From Branchiostoma floridae (taxonomy: Eukaryota > Chordata > Leptocardii > Amphioxiformes > Branchiostomatidae), in NCBI RefSeq assembly GCF_000003815.2, contig NW_023365750.1, positions 223,311 to 287,310 of the forward strand: a stretch of 64,000 bases of DNA, in the 5' to 3' direction. This document shows positions 1 to 9,915 of this stretch, one piece after another. The translations under genes and the position numbers were made by a program. The notes beneath the pieces were generated by a model. The model ran no database searches, was not told the DNA's origin, and saw only the letters and a list, made by a program, of their open reading frames with translations. How positions within the stretch are numbered: the first letter of the stretch is position 1; every line of letters starts with the position of its first letter.

Positions 1-10
1 AACATTTCAG

Positions 11-187
11 CCGGGCAATGTTCAACTTTGACGGCCCCAACTAACGGAGCGCTGAGTCCTCTCGGAGCGACGTCCCTCGGGAATACAGTAACGTTCACCT
101 GTAACTCGGGATACCTACTGTACGGCGCAACTACATCGACGTGCCAGGCTGGGGGAACATGGAGTAATCCTGTTCCAACATGCACAC
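11..187 (+). CDS. Gene A CCP (Sushi) exon
   Basis: Acceptor TTTCAG at 5-10, donor GTAAG at 188; 59 codons, 1-1 phase. Starts GQCSTLTAPTNG and ends NPVPTCT, with all four CCP cysteines. It differs at only about six of 177 bases (counted by eye) from gene B exon 40105-40281, including the unusual LLYGATTSTC segment, which suggests recent conversion or exchange between A and B. Confidence 0.92.
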
Positions 188-406
188 GTAAGATGACTTT
201 CAAGTGTATATATACTGCCGCGTTCCGTCCAATTGGAATATGTAGGATGCAGACGTTGGATAAGTTTCAAGATAATATATGCTAAACGTTTAATAGAATT
301 GTAGAATAAGCACATTTGTCATTATGTACAAATGATAGGCCTTGTATTTTTTAAATCTTTAGTACAGAAATAGATCTCAAAATTATTAGGTATTTGGCAA
401 TTACAG

Positions 407-495
407 CCAGACCATGCCCGGGTTTGACGGCCCCATCAAACGGAGTGCTGGGTCCTTTATGTCCATATGCCTACCCATCCCAGGCACTAGGATGA
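407..495 (+). pseudogene. Relic CCP exon, 3' half missing
   Basis: TTACAG acceptor followed by RPCPGLTAPSNGVLGP in frame, then the reading frame runs into TGA at 493-495 without the second half of the module or a donor. The sequence after about 492 matches the intron that precedes gene C exon 58076, so a deletion appears to have fused the exon to intron sequence. Unlikely to be spliced in. Confidence 0.7.
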
Positions 496-570
496 CGCTG
501 CTATCTATAATTCAATAAAAATATGTCGTTCTATGTACATATCTTAACGGTCATTAATAAACCATTACAG

Positions 571-750
571 CCGTATCATGCCCGGCGTTGACGGCCCCAA
601 CTAACGGAGCGCTGAATCCCCCTGCTGGACCGTACGTCTACCAAAACCAGGTTACGGTCACCTGTAACTTGGGATACGATCTGGACGGAGTCTCTCCTGT
701 GACGTGCCAAGCTGACGGAACTTGGAGCAACCCTGTTGGAGCATGCAGAC
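571..750 (+). CDS. Gene A CCP exon (chimeric)
   Basis: Acceptor ATTACAG ending at 570, donor GTAAG at 751; 60 codons. The 5' half (ALNPPAGPYVYQNQ) and the upstream intron resemble gene C exon 58076, but the 3' half (GYDLDGVSPVTC, ending GACR) and the downstream intron resemble gene C exons 58392 and 59555. This fits an unequal crossover that removed the modules in between. Confidence 0.9.
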
Positions 751-1987
751 GTAAGACAAATTTTGACTTATCGATATTGGCAATGCTACGTTATTCATAC
801 CACTAAAATAGATATATAAATTGAATCAAAGAAATTAACTTTTAAAAAGCGGTTTGGGCGCCTCATTTTGCAATTTTCTAAAGATACAGAAATGATGAAT
901 AACTAGAAAGGCCGACATTTGCTAGGAGCAAATACAGCATATTTCAGCCATAGCTTTTCCCATACAACATTTAACTGTCTCAAATAACCCCTGCCCGAAA
1001 ATGGAACATTTAGGGGCACACCCCAGTTTCTCGCCCCCATTGAAACGTATAGTTAAGAGACTATTTTCAACGACGCCGTATTTCCAAACAAAATTTTCCC
1101 CGGGAACTACACCTATACAGTATACAGGAAGTAAAAATGTACCATCTGGTCTAACATATCTGATTTGCAAGAAAATTGTAGGACCTAAAATCTCACAATA
1201 TCCTAATGAATTTCGAAAGCCCGTAGCGATGACATTATCGGTCAAGCTGCCCGGGGTGCTTCACTGTTTGCGTCCTCGGAGCGATACCCGGAAGCCAAGA
1301 TGTGTCGACAAAAACTTACCAAAAACAACATATAGGGGTCGAAGTTTGTACTTGCAGCGGATCCGCTACGCTAATTTTACAAGACGTGCCCAACCCGATT
1401 CGCATGTGGGAAATGTTGTTATACGTGTCGTTACCATGACAACAGCCTTGGCTGCAGTCTTTAGATTTACCGATTAGACAGGGCGTGCCACTTTATGCGA
1501 AAAATCGAATTAACTTGCGACCAGTCACAGCCAGCAGCGGCTCCAACAAAGGCGGTAACATAACGTCAATCAAGAAGAGGCACGAAACTTTGCGAAAATA
1601 AACCGAGAAACTGCGATGTTTGGGACTGGATAACATACACAAGTATCTCGCTAAGGCGTCGACCTGTCAACAAGTGGACGACGCGGAAACTATTGCTTCT
1701 ACTACAACTAAGTTGAGGGACAACGACAAGGGGCAGCGGTGCAGTCAGGGCTGACACCGATCGCGAGGAAACGATGCCAAGGCCGCGGTGGACGGCTCGA
1801 CTGTCGAGTCCGTCTAAAATCCAATAATAATGGCGCGAATGGCTTCGTCACATCGGAGACGAGTGGTGGGTGACGTGTGTTTACAGTTTGCGCCAAGAGA
1901 AAAACATTTTTTAACGCTTCCTTTGTCGATAGTTTTTAAACTATGAAAATAGGAAGCGTGACTACCGAGAAAAGAATCTGAACTAAC

Positions 1988-2018
1988 CAAGGAGCTTTTA
2001 TCTGATAAAAGCTCCTTG
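1988..2018. repeat. Perfect 15-bp palindrome
   Basis: Arms 1988-2002 (CAAGGAGCTTTTATC) and 2004-2018 are exact reverse complements separated by a single T. It lies inside H1. Function unknown. Confidence 0.85.
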
Positions 2019-2732
2019 AACTAACGTGTCGGATTCGTCATAAATTCAAATTTCACGTTAAATGCATTTTAAATCGTACAAGGTCCGGGTGATTCCGATC
2101 GGAGTTTGCAGGCATTGCAAATTAGAATCGTGAATAAAAGTGAATGTTACCGAATAAATAGTATCATAACATTTCTTTTGTCATGCTTGTTCATTTGCTT
2201 ACGCGCCTTCAACAATAAAAGTGGCATAATACAGACATAAATTTATCATGTTGCTGCAACATCGTGCTGGCAAAATGTATGTTTATTCATATAAACATTG
2301 CACAGGTAACACAATTGTTTAGATTTACAGTTCAAAACATTCTAACGATAAATATTGATGAGGAAATAATCATTCTCGCCATTGTTAAACTTACTTATCA
2401 AATCTAAACTGGCCAATTTTCCCGCGATTTCCGCCAAGTAACATTTCCTCGATTGTCTTGACTTACCCTGCCAAAGTCAAATCTGCCGAAAATGATTGAT
2501 ATTGCTACACGGAATGTTGGCTATTTCATCGACAAAGACGTGTACTCTGACGTTCAAGGAACGCGTACCTTCTGCTACCGTCCAAATGACCATGTCGTTA
2601 ACTCCAAATCCTCGCAAAAAACTATTTTATAATTATATACATGTATATAAAACCGGGCGTAAGGTGACATTCGTCCGCTGTGTTGTCAAGATATGCACGT
2701 GTTTCTATATACACGGGGTTGGAAGGCCCCGC

Positions 2733-3350
2733 TATTGAATATTAATTAGACTTCGTCTTCCTTTTCGCTGATTGGCTGGCTCGTTAAATTCATTTAACTT
2801 GCACGTGCGGGGCTCGCAAAAGGCCGAAAGAAAACCAATTTTCCCTCAGAAAAGTGCTGAAATTTACTGTATATAGTAAAGCGCTGGTTGGAAGTTAGCA
2901 ATTTACGTGTTTGTAAGCATAATTCCGTGAGATTTCTGAAACAACAGCAGTTCTGTGATAAACGGAACCTTCTAAAAACGTACGGAGCTAACAGCGCAGG
3001 GAAAATATACCATCGCATCACAGAAATGCCCCTAAAAACTGATACAATAAGCCTTCTGAATAGCCCAAAGTGCAAGAGTTTCCCCCAACGGGGCTCTGCC
3101 CCTGGACCCTGCCGGGCCGGGGCCTTCGGCGTTCTTCGGTAGACCCCGGGCCCCGTGTGCCGACGCTGTAAAAAATTCTGGCGGGAACACTGCAGTATAT
3201 ACGGAATCGTGAGGCCCCGCTTATGAATATTAATTAGCCTTCGCCCTCTTCGCGCACAGGTGTGGGCTCCGTGCGGGGTCACGGAAGGTCACGTCAGGAG
3301 GCCAAAAGAAAACAAATTTCCCATCAGAAAAGTGCCAAAATTAATCATTT
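2733..3350. repeat. Direct duplication of a ~145-bp segment within H1
   Basis: About 2733-2875 and about 3207-3350 share a diverged copy: both start with GGCCCCGCT, then TGAATATTAATTAG, then GTGCGGGG, then CAGAAAAGTGC. The spacer is GC-rich (3080-3170). No coding potential is recognised. It explains most of the otherwise geneless 2.7-3.4 kb stretch. Confidence 0.6.
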
Positions 3351-3781
3351 TAAAGTAGTTTATGTCAAAACTTTTACTTGGATCATTTTACCAACTATCT
3401 AATGCCTATCTACACCAAATTTCAGCTCATTCGGTTATAATACCAGGGTACAGGGGCCCCAAATATACAGTTTTGGTCTTAAGATGACCCAAAAACCTTA
3501 ATAAAATCATTTTAGAGACAGATATGTGAAAAATGAAAAAAACTTCCAAAGGGTATTGGCCCACTCTAACCTTGTGCCAAATTTCAAGTCATTCGGTTGA
3601 GGAACAGCGGAGATACCGTGTTCTGAAGATTTGACAGGAGAAAGAAAGAAACATTACGAATACAATATATTTCACCATACCTATGGTATGGCTGAAATAT
3701 AATAACCAATTCTTAACGTAACATAAGTATGTAGACCCTCAAAATGTTACTAAAGACGATTTGATTTTCTGACAATTTCAG

Positions 3782-3958
3782 GCAGATGTCCCGCCTTGAC
3801 AGCCCCAACTAACGGAGTACGGACACCCTCTACAGGATCGAACTCCTTTGGGAATACAGTAACGTTCACATGTAACACGGGATACGTACGGAACGGCGCT
3901 GCTGCCGTGACGTGCCAAGCTGACGGAACATGGAGTAACCCTGTACCAACATGCACAC
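3782..3958 (+). CDS. Gene A CCP exon
   Basis: Acceptor TTTCAG to 3781, donor GTAAG at 3959. Begins [15 protein letters not shown] and ends NPVPTCT. It lacks the residue between Arg and Cys seen in sister exons (RC, not RQC), a feature shared with gene C exon 59954, its likely counterpart. Confidence 0.92.
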
Positions 3959-4352
3959 GTAAGATTACTTTTAAGTTGAAATGTGCTACCAAGTTCCGTC
4001 TAATTTTAGTATATGAAGGATGCACTCATCGGATGAGTTTCAAGATGATATATGCTAACAATTTTATTAGACTGTAGAGTAAACACATACTTTGTGCAAA
4101 ACATGATAGGTGTTATTCATAAGCCGTCATTTTTTTCATTTTCAGTACAGATATCTCCGAAATAAGAAGCATTTAAGCATTTAAGCATACTGACATTCAC
4201 CAGATAGTAAAGAAGTTATCGGTTTCAGAAGAAAATTGTTTGACCGTTCTTTACTCAAATCATGATAAGCAGGCATAGATTAAATCTAAGTCAATTTGTA
4301 ACCATACAATAAAGAAAGAGAGATGTCTGTAACTGGTTATCGACTATTTCAG

Positions 4353-4433
4353 CGAGTGCATACCTGACGTTGATGTCCCTAGCTAATGGGTCGATGAGTC
4401 CTCCGGGACCGTGCCCCTATACGACCGTTATCT
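4353..4433 (+). pseudogene. Decayed CCP exon (same position dead in genes A, B and C)
   Basis: CTATTTCAG then a stretch resembling LTxPxNGxxSPPGP, with the first cysteine lost and no second half or donor. Homologous relics sit at 40717 in gene B and 60315 in gene C, each just upstream of the CNAL/CQAL-type CCP exon. Confidence 0.65.
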
Positions 4434-4573
4434 TTTTTGTTAAGAATAACTTTATTTGAAGAAAAATAGGTGTCCTGTTTTTAAGACTCAAAATTTCCCT
4501 TACATGTTGGTCAATGAAGCATGATTATCCACAGTCTATAAGGTTCTATATATAGTCTATCTTATTATTACAG

Positions 4574-4750
4574 CCAGACCATGTCAAGCATTGACGGCCC
4601 CAACTAACGGAGCGCTGAGTCCTGCCGCTCCACACAACTTTCCCACCACGGTTCGGTTCACTTGTGACTCGGGATACGTACGGAACGGCGCTGAAACTAC
4701 GGTGTGCCAAACTGACGGATCATGGAGCAACCCTACTGCAACATGCACAC
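4574..4750 (+). CDS. Gene A CCP exon
   Basis: Acceptor ATTACAG to 4573, donor GTAAG at 4751. Reads [23 protein letters not shown] with the FTCDSGY core and ends NPTATCT; all four cysteines present. Counterparts: 39770 or 40891 in gene B and 60513 in gene C. Confidence 0.92.
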
Positions 4751-4878
4751 GTAAGGCGACTTAAGTTTGTATCTGCATGCGATGTTGATCAACTTGTAGT
4801 ATGTAGTGAATCTCTGATAAAGAGAGTATCAGAAGAAAGCTGCTTGACCTTTCCATCTTCCAAATAATCTAAACTTAA

Positions 4879-5000
4879 AAAGTATTGGGCATAGGATTGT
4901 CTTTTACAGAACCAGTTATTTTTACCTGCTGACGTTTCGATGTCTGTCAGACATCTTCGTCAGAGCTTCTAACTGGAGTTCTGCGAGAACACTAATTAAT
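4879..5000. repeat. Hairpin-bearing dispersed repeat
   Basis: 4928-4966 folds as a nested imperfect hairpin: outer stem TGACG/CGTCA, inner stem GATGTC/GACATC. The reverse complement has a CTGACGA...GAAAC arrangement reminiscent of a hammerhead core, but with an extra unpaired A that breaks the canonical geometry. Family not identified. Confidence 0.4.
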
Positions 5001-5165
5001 TTATGATAACCCCAAACGTAGCTGAGTTTGTATTCCCTTTCGTCCCGGTTCATTTCTGGGGTTCATCTACCAAGCTAGTGAACTTATTTTCTGTTAAAAG
5101 ATTTTGTTTGATTTTGTTCAGTACAAAAATATATCTCCGTAGTAAAAGGTCATGGAACATTTCAG

Positions 5166-5342
5166 GCGGACAATGTTCGACGTTGACGGCCCCAACTAAC
5201 GGAGCGCTGAGTCCTCTCGGAGCGACCTCCTTCGGGAATACAGTAACGTTCACCTGTAACCCGGGATACGTACGGAACGGCGCTGAAACCTCCACGTGCC
5301 AAACTGACGGAACATGGAGCAACCCAGTTCCAACTTGCACAC
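5166..5342 (+). CDS. Gene A CCP exon
   Basis: Acceptor TTTCAG to 5165, donor GTAAG at 5343. Reads [20 protein letters not shown] and ends NPVPTCT. It is a close sister of the exon at 11-187 but has VRNGAETSTC in place of LLYGATTSTC. Confidence 0.92.
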
Positions 5343-5731
5343 GTAAGATGGCTTTCAGCTCGATATATATAGTACTGTTAATTTTTTATTGAATTTTAGT
5401 GTGAAACGCAGCCTTTAGGTAGGTTTCAAGTTGACACATGCCCCAAATTTTAATTTAATGATCTCTCATCTTATTTTGATAGCTAAGAAACCGCAAAGAC
5501 AATATGTCTATCTATGACGATTTGACCATCGTCAGCCAGTCTGGTCATCTGGGCCACTGGTACCGTCCATCCTGACCACTAATAAGCATGGTTCATCTCT
5601 GTTCGGCGGGGCAACCTCTCGGTCGTACGCCATTTGCTTTTGCTTGTAGAACTGTATGTCCCTTTCCGTCTGCATATTAGGTGAAAAGGTTCATGTTCAG
5701 TAAAGAAATATAAGGATATTGACCATTTCAG

Positions 5732-5908
5732 CCAGACAATGTCCAAGGTTGACGGCCCCATCTAATGGAACGCTGAGTCCACCCGGACCATACTCCTACA
5801 CGAACACGGTAACAGTTACTTGTCAAGCGGGATACCAACTGAACGGAGTCTCTCCTGTGACGTGTCAAGCTGACGGAACTTGGAGCAACCCTATTGGAAC
5901 ATGCACAG
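5732..5908 (+). CDS. Gene A CCP exon
   Basis: Acceptor TTTCAG to 5731, donor GGTAAG with exon end at 5908 (ends TC-Thr, then split Gly). Reads RQCPRLTAPSNGTLSPPGPYSY and has IGTCT at the end, the VTVTC subtype shared with 41801 and 61410. Confidence 0.92.
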
Positions 5909-6059
5909 GTAAGACGACTTGGAAGATTCTAGATATGTCCAGTGAAGTCTAGCTTTAAATATTAATTCTCCAGATTATAAAAGAGTATAAGGAGGGCATT
6001 TTTGGCCTTTCTATGTTCAAAACACGATAAGCAGGCTTAGATTAATTTTTTTTTAGTTT

Positions 6060-6186
6060 TATACACCTCCTCTTCAAGCAGAGGTTGAGTTGCGGATATA
6101 GTAGTAGTTGGAAAATTTTCCGGGCGCAATCCGCTTGCTACTACTATCTCGTTGACTTAACCTCTGCTAGGAGAGTATATACACCT
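6060..6186. mobile_element. 109-bp MITE with 9-bp target duplication
   Basis: Element 6069-6177 has inverted ends sharing AGCAGAGGTT and ATAGTAGTAG. It is flanked by TATACACCT on both sides (6060-6068 and 6178-6186). The related intron of gene C near 61738-61746 has one TATACACCT and no insert, an empty site. A 9-bp duplication fits Mutator-like elements. Confidence 0.75.
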
Positions 6187-6231
6187 ACTACATAGCGAGA
6201 GATGCCTGCAATGGGTTGTTGACTATTTCAG

Positions 6232-6408
6232 CGAGACAATGTCCTTTGTTGACGGCCCCATCTAACGGAGCGCTGAGTCCTATTGGATCACACGTCTACC
6301 CGAACCAGGTTACAATCACTTGTAACTCGGGATACCAACTGAACGGAGTCTCTCCTCTGACGTGCCAAATTGACGGAACTTGGAGCGACCCTGTTGGAAC
6401 ATGCACAG
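6232..6408 (+). CDS. Gene A CCP exon
   Basis: Acceptor TTTCAG to 6231, donor at 6409 (GGTAAG context). Reads RQCPLLTAPSNGALSPIGSHVY and ends DPVGTCT. Corresponds to 42187 in B and 61792 in C by subtype and upstream intron. Confidence 0.92.
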
Positions 6409-6634
6409 GTAAGACGACTTTTAAATTTACATGTGTATACGTTCTTAAATGTCCAGTGAACTCTAGCTTTAAACATTTATTCTCCAAATTGTAAAGAGTA
6501 TAAGAAGGAAATTTTTGGCCTTTGTATGTTCAAAAACGTTAACGTGATAAGCAGGCATAAATTATTGTTTTGTCGTTTCGAACACCAAAAGTACTGAAAC
6601 AGAGATGCCTGTAATAGGTTATTGATTTTTTCAG

Positions 6635-6811
6635 CCAGACAATGTCCACCGTTGACGGCCCCAACTAACGGAGCGATGAGTCCTCTCGCACCGCACAACT
6701 ACCCTGATACGATTACGTTCACCTGTAACACCGGATTCGTACGGAACGGCGCTCAAACTACGACGTGCCAAGCTGACGGAACATGGAGCAACCCTACTCC
6801 AACATGCACAC
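6635..6811 (+). CDS. Gene A CCP exon, last before EGF
   Basis: Acceptor TTTTTCAG to 6634. The donor is GTAGGG at 6812, weaker than the usual GTAAG of its sisters. Reads [22 protein letters not shown] with FTCNTGF and ends NPTPTCT; four cysteines present. Confidence 0.9.
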
Positions 6812-7074
6812 GTAGGGCAATTATTAGTTGTTATAGCATTTTCCATTGACTCTTAGCAGGATGAGTTTTAAATCGACATTAAATGGTAGAATAGACAATT
6901 TTTAAACTTCTCATTATTTAAAACACTATAGACAGGTATGGATTAGAAGGCGTTATTTTGTTAATCTTCAGTACATAGATTCAGAAAGGTTGGTCATTTA
7001 TTATAGTGCAAGAAAGTCACATAAACGTATTAATGAGCTTTAAATAACATATAATCCTGTTGTTTTTTTTGCAG

Positions 7075-7188
7075 AAATTGACTTCTGTAGTCCCAATCCG
7101 TGTAAAAATGGAGGAACTTGTATCGATCGGGACAGTAGCTTCCAATGCGCATGTCCGGCTGGCTATGAAGGAGATACGTGTCAAACAG
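7075..7188 (+). CDS. Gene A EGF-like exon
   Basis: Acceptor TTTGCAG to 7074, donor GTACG at 7189; 38 codons, 1-1 phase. Reads IDFCSPNPCKNGGTC, then FQCACPAGYEGDTC: six cysteines in the EGF order C-x4-C-x5-C-x8-C-x1-C-x8-C. The calcium-binding D-x-D/N-E start is only partly present. It is nearly identical to 63474-63587 in gene C; gene B has no equivalent. Confidence 0.93.
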
Positions 7189-7494
7189 GTACGTGACATG
7201 TCTATAATATGCATGCACCTGTTTGTTACTCTTTTTCTAACCACTTGTACATTGCGTATGTATAGATGTAGAAGACCTTACGAATTCACTATGCTTAAGT
7301 TCCGTTGATGAACTTCACCTCTGTCTAAAACGTAAACTATTTCGGTCGTTATTATGGAACTTTATCTGATGTGTTGGTAGTAATCATATTACAATGCTAA
7401 ACTTTCTTCCAACACAAATTTAAAGATTTACTCGGATCAAATTTCAAACGACCACTACTGACCAATCACATCATAATGTAAATTTGTTGGAGTC

Positions 7495-7560
7495 ACAGAC
7501 ACGTGATCTTTATCAACACGTGATCTTGTGGATACGTGACGTCAGCAATTGGTCAAACAT
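7495..7560 (+). promoter_or_regulatory. Conserved intronic block: two CACGTG, one TGACGTCA, ATTGG
   Basis: CACGTG at 7500 and 7517, CRE palindrome TGACGTCA at 7537-7544 and ATTGG at 7548 lie in the intron between the EGF and TM exons. Gene C has the same order and spacing at about 63718-63770. Conservation inside an otherwise drifting intron suggests a regulatory element; function inferred only. Confidence 0.45.
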
Positions 7561-7696
7561 GGCAGGAAGCGTTACTACGCTATCCGGATCCGTTCAGTGA
7601 TGTCTGGAGTGTCGTCGTTTTATGTTCATAGTAAAAATAGATTTTTTTTTATTCTGCCAAGTTACTTATACTAAAGTCAAATGCTTTGCTTTACAG

Positions 7697-7831
7697 AAAG
7701 GCCCATGTTTGGAGTAGGAGTCGTGGTGGGTGCCGCAGTCGGCAGTCTTGTCGGCGGACTGCTGCTAGTGGGCGCTGTTACACTACTGATTCTATGTTGC
7801 CGGAAGACGAGGAACAAAGAACATATCATAG
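7697..7831 (+). CDS. Gene A transmembrane exon
   Basis: Acceptor TTTACAG to 7696, donor GTAAAG at 7832; 45 codons. Begins ERPMFGVG, then a single hydrophobic helix of about 25 residues rich in small residues (GVVVGAAVGSLVGG, several GxxxG spacings suited to helix packing), ending ILCC followed by the basic stop-transfer RKTRNK. This orients the N-terminal modules outside. Confidence 0.93.
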
Positions 7832-8211
7832 GTAAAGTACATGTACACCAAAAAGCAGCTAATCAAGAAACTGGATATGATTTTGGAAACGGTCAGACGT
7901 TTCCAACAACATCCGTCGTTTTTTCGTCAGTGACAATGTCTTTTGGCATATTACGTGGATTAATCTTCATCAACGTAAAGTACATGTAATGTTTTTCCAA
8001 AATTGTAATGTTTAATTTTTCAAAAAGGTGGTTCTAGAGAGCCAAATTCTGTTCTTACTAATTATTTTACTTTACATTTAAGACAATGTGATTTCTGTGA
8101 GACATTACAGATCAACATTGCTTTATTATTTAACAATCTCTAATAAGAACTTCTGAATCCAGTTGCTGGACAACTAAGACCCCAAATCTTCACTCTTCTG
8201 CACTGTTGCAG

Positions 8212-8447
8212 CGGAGACAGTGTACGAGGACGTCCGCACACCAGACAGGGCGGTGTCTCAGCGATCCGGAACCGGAAGTGACGTTTACTCCTATCCCATG
8301 GCACCCTTGCACGCGCCTCCACTTCCGGTCCAACCAAGCGGCCATTACCAGGAGCTGAGGCCAGCGGTGTACCAGAGTCTACAAAGGAACCAGCGTACAA
8401 TACCTCAATCTCAGAGCGCCACTATCTCACATGATTTTTCAAGGTAG
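8212..8447 (+). CDS. Gene A cytoplasmic tail exon with tyrosine motifs, stop
   Basis: Acceptor TTGCAG to 8211; joins in phase 1; TAG at 8445-8447. Motifs in order: VYEDV, SDVYSYPM (YxxP-type YSYP), a proline-rich PPLPVQP, then YQEL and YQSL separated by four residues (ITAM-like, but shorter than the usual 6-12 gap), and a Gln/Ser-rich end HDFSR. The YxxL/V sites could also be AP-2 sorting signals. Gene B has the same tail with a nine-residue insertion near the end. Confidence 0.92.
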
Positions 8448-8689
8448 ATTCTAACAAAATGTCGTCGACAGACAACTGAATGTATATTAACCATATCGCT
8501 TTATGAGGATAACATATGTTAGTCGGAATAAGAATGGTAAACCTGTATATTATTAGGTATGTCTTAATTAACATAAAGGGATTGCTAGGTATAAGCAGCA
8601 ATTGTGAATAAGAATATATATCATCTGCAAGGAAACGAGCAATCTTTTTCAGATAAAAAGGAGATAAAGGTAATCTATCTCTTTTCTCT

Positions 8690-8790
8690 TTCTTTCTGTG
8701 TGTCTCTCTCTATCTACTGTCTATCTGTCTATTTTTTTAATCTATCTATCAATCTATCTACTGTCTATCTATCTGTCTATCTATCACTCA
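8690..8790. repeat. TCTA/TCTG microsatellite
   Basis: Runs of CTAT and CTGT units just downstream of gene A; no other feature. Confidence 0.85.
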
Positions 8791-8841
8791 AACATACGCA
8801 GGGGCAAACATACTTTTTAACACAAGTAAGAGTATATTTGT

Positions 8842-9235
8842 CAAGTACAAGAAAGTTAAGACTTGTATTTTGACAATCTACAACTTTTACACAAGTAGTG
8901 ATGACAAAAAAGTACACTTGTTACATGTGTAGTGGTACATTTAACAAGCAAGTGATAGTAAGTATTTGTGTCTCCTATATGTCAAATGGGTAATGGTTAT
9001 AATACAATTGATAAGTACAAGGAAGTTAAGACTAGTATTTCTACAATTTACAACTATTGCACAGGTAGTGATGACAAAAAAAGTACACTTGCCACATGGG
9101 TAGTGGTACATTTAACAAGCAAGTGATAGGAAGTGATGTGTCTCCTACATATCACATGGGTAATGGTTATGACAGTTGATTAACACAAGAAAGTTGCGAC
9201 TAGTATTTTTACGATGATAGGTATTACACATGGAT
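8842..9235. repeat. ~168-bp tandem repeat, about 2.4 copies
   Basis: Units start near 8842, 9011 and 9180. Shared landmarks are AAGTACAAG, GTAGTGATGACAAAAA, GTGGTACATTTAACAAGC and GGGTAATGGTTAT. Intergenic between A and B; no coding. Confidence 0.75.
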
Positions 9236-9790
9236 AAAATCTTCGTACTTACAGATCTTTTTCTCTTGTATATATACATGTTATATATACATTTACTTTA
9301 TATACATGGTTTTCATTATTGGTTACGTTTTTTTGTTTATAATAAAAAAATATCAAAGTTTCATTTGCTATGGCATCATCAATTCTCTAGCTTTATATTT
9401 TTGAGGAAAATACCAGTGGTGTATATTTCCATACTTGTGAGAGTGTATTTTATACACCAAAGTAGACTGGACTTGAACTGTTTAGCTGTGTGTTGACAGT
9501 TTTTGTTTATATGTGAGATTAATAGAACTTCAGGGAATTAATTATAAAACATTCTTAATACTTCAGTAGATAATAGTAACATTGCAAATCGTGAAGTCTT
9601 TTTTTGAGCCCATTTGAATATGTTAGAAAGGTTATGACCTAAAATAACCCACTTAGCTCTAACGTTAGATATTACTTGCATTTTTCACCTAATTTACCTT
9701 TGCTATTATAACCTCTTCAAAATAATTATTAGGGTTACTGGGAATAAAGAGTACAAAAGTATAAACTGAGTTCCACAGATCAGTTAGCCT
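9236..9790. other. AT-rich intergenic DNA
   Basis: Nothing recognised except an AATAAA at 9341. Lies between the tandem repeat and the conserved upstream block of gene B. Confidence 0.5.
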
Positions 9791-9794
9791 TTTA

Positions 9795-9915
9795 CATTCT
9801 AAAAATCCCCCGTCGCCGCAGCTCGATGAAGCCATTTTGAATATCCCGCTTAACTTTGTCACGTGATCCAGGCAGCGGTGAGTCGTTTTGTATAAAAGGC
9901 TGCGTGTTCCATAAG
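9795..9915 (+). promoter_or_regulatory. Candidate distal promoter block of gene B
   Basis: Contains GCCATTTTGAATATCCC, CACGTGAT at 9860 and TATAAAAGG at 9891. The block is repeated upstream of gene C at 45135-45240, where TATAAAA is replaced by CAGTAAAAGG. Its use as a promoter would require a non-coding first exon 1.5 kb before the signal-peptide exon, so this is tentative. Confidence 0.35.

Larger units (their letters stand above)
903..3703 (-). mobile_element. Helitron-like element H1 in gene A intron
   Basis: Read on the - strand, the 3' end is CTAG (plus 903-906) followed by T, preceded by 10 nt and a perfect 7-bp stem hairpin (plus 917-933), the usual Helitron 3' signature. The 5' end is a hairpin at about plus 3667-3700. 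A 14-nt segment just inside the 3' hairpin (ATATTTCAGCCATA on plus, about 939-952) is the reverse complement of an arm of the 5' hairpin. The related intron of gene C (59732-59953) lacks the insert. No Rep or helicase coding is seen, so it is probably non-autonomous. The 158-codon open frame at 1001-1477 is not recognised. The 5' boundary is uncertain by a few bases. Confidence 0.65.
11..8447 (+). other. Gene A (5'-truncated by window): CCP-EGF-TM receptor
   Basis: Gene-level entry. Visible exons in order: eight intact CCP exons (11, 571, 3782, 4574, 5166, 5732, 6232, 6635), one EGF exon (7075), one transmembrane exon (7697) and the last coding exon (8212-8447, TAG stop). All introns are phase 1, so the exons join in frame. 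A 59-residue CCP here has cysteines at about residues 4, 31, 45 and 58 and a tryptophan at 51, the CCP/Sushi pattern. The product should be a type I plasma-membrane protein with a long rod of CCP modules outside and a tyrosine-rich tail inside; ligand unknown. Exon order matches the 3' half of gene C, except that A lacks the last two CCP exons before EGF. The signal peptide exon and any lectin or vWA exon lie upstream of the window. No AATAAA is seen close to the stop; the nearest is about 0.9 kb downstream (9341). Confidence 0.85.

Noticed and set aside
1001-1477. 158-codon open frame on + and a 107-codon frame on - (922-1245) in gene A intron
   Set aside because: No recognisable motif, lies inside H1, no splice context or homologue in B or C introns.
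4928-4966. Hammerhead-ribozyme-like core on -
   Set aside because: CTGACGA and GAAAC are present, but an extra unpaired base precedes stem II and the outer pairing makes a simple nested hairpin instead.
7832-7894. Open 21-codon extension of the TM exon (ends GYDFGNG in A and B)
   Set aside because: Both genes have an in-phase GT after it, but the differences between A and B are mostly amino-acid changing and the flanking intron is equally conserved; GTAAAG at 7832 is the better donor.
8604-8873. 89-codon frame after gene A
   Set aside because: Translation of the TCTA/TCTG microsatellite.
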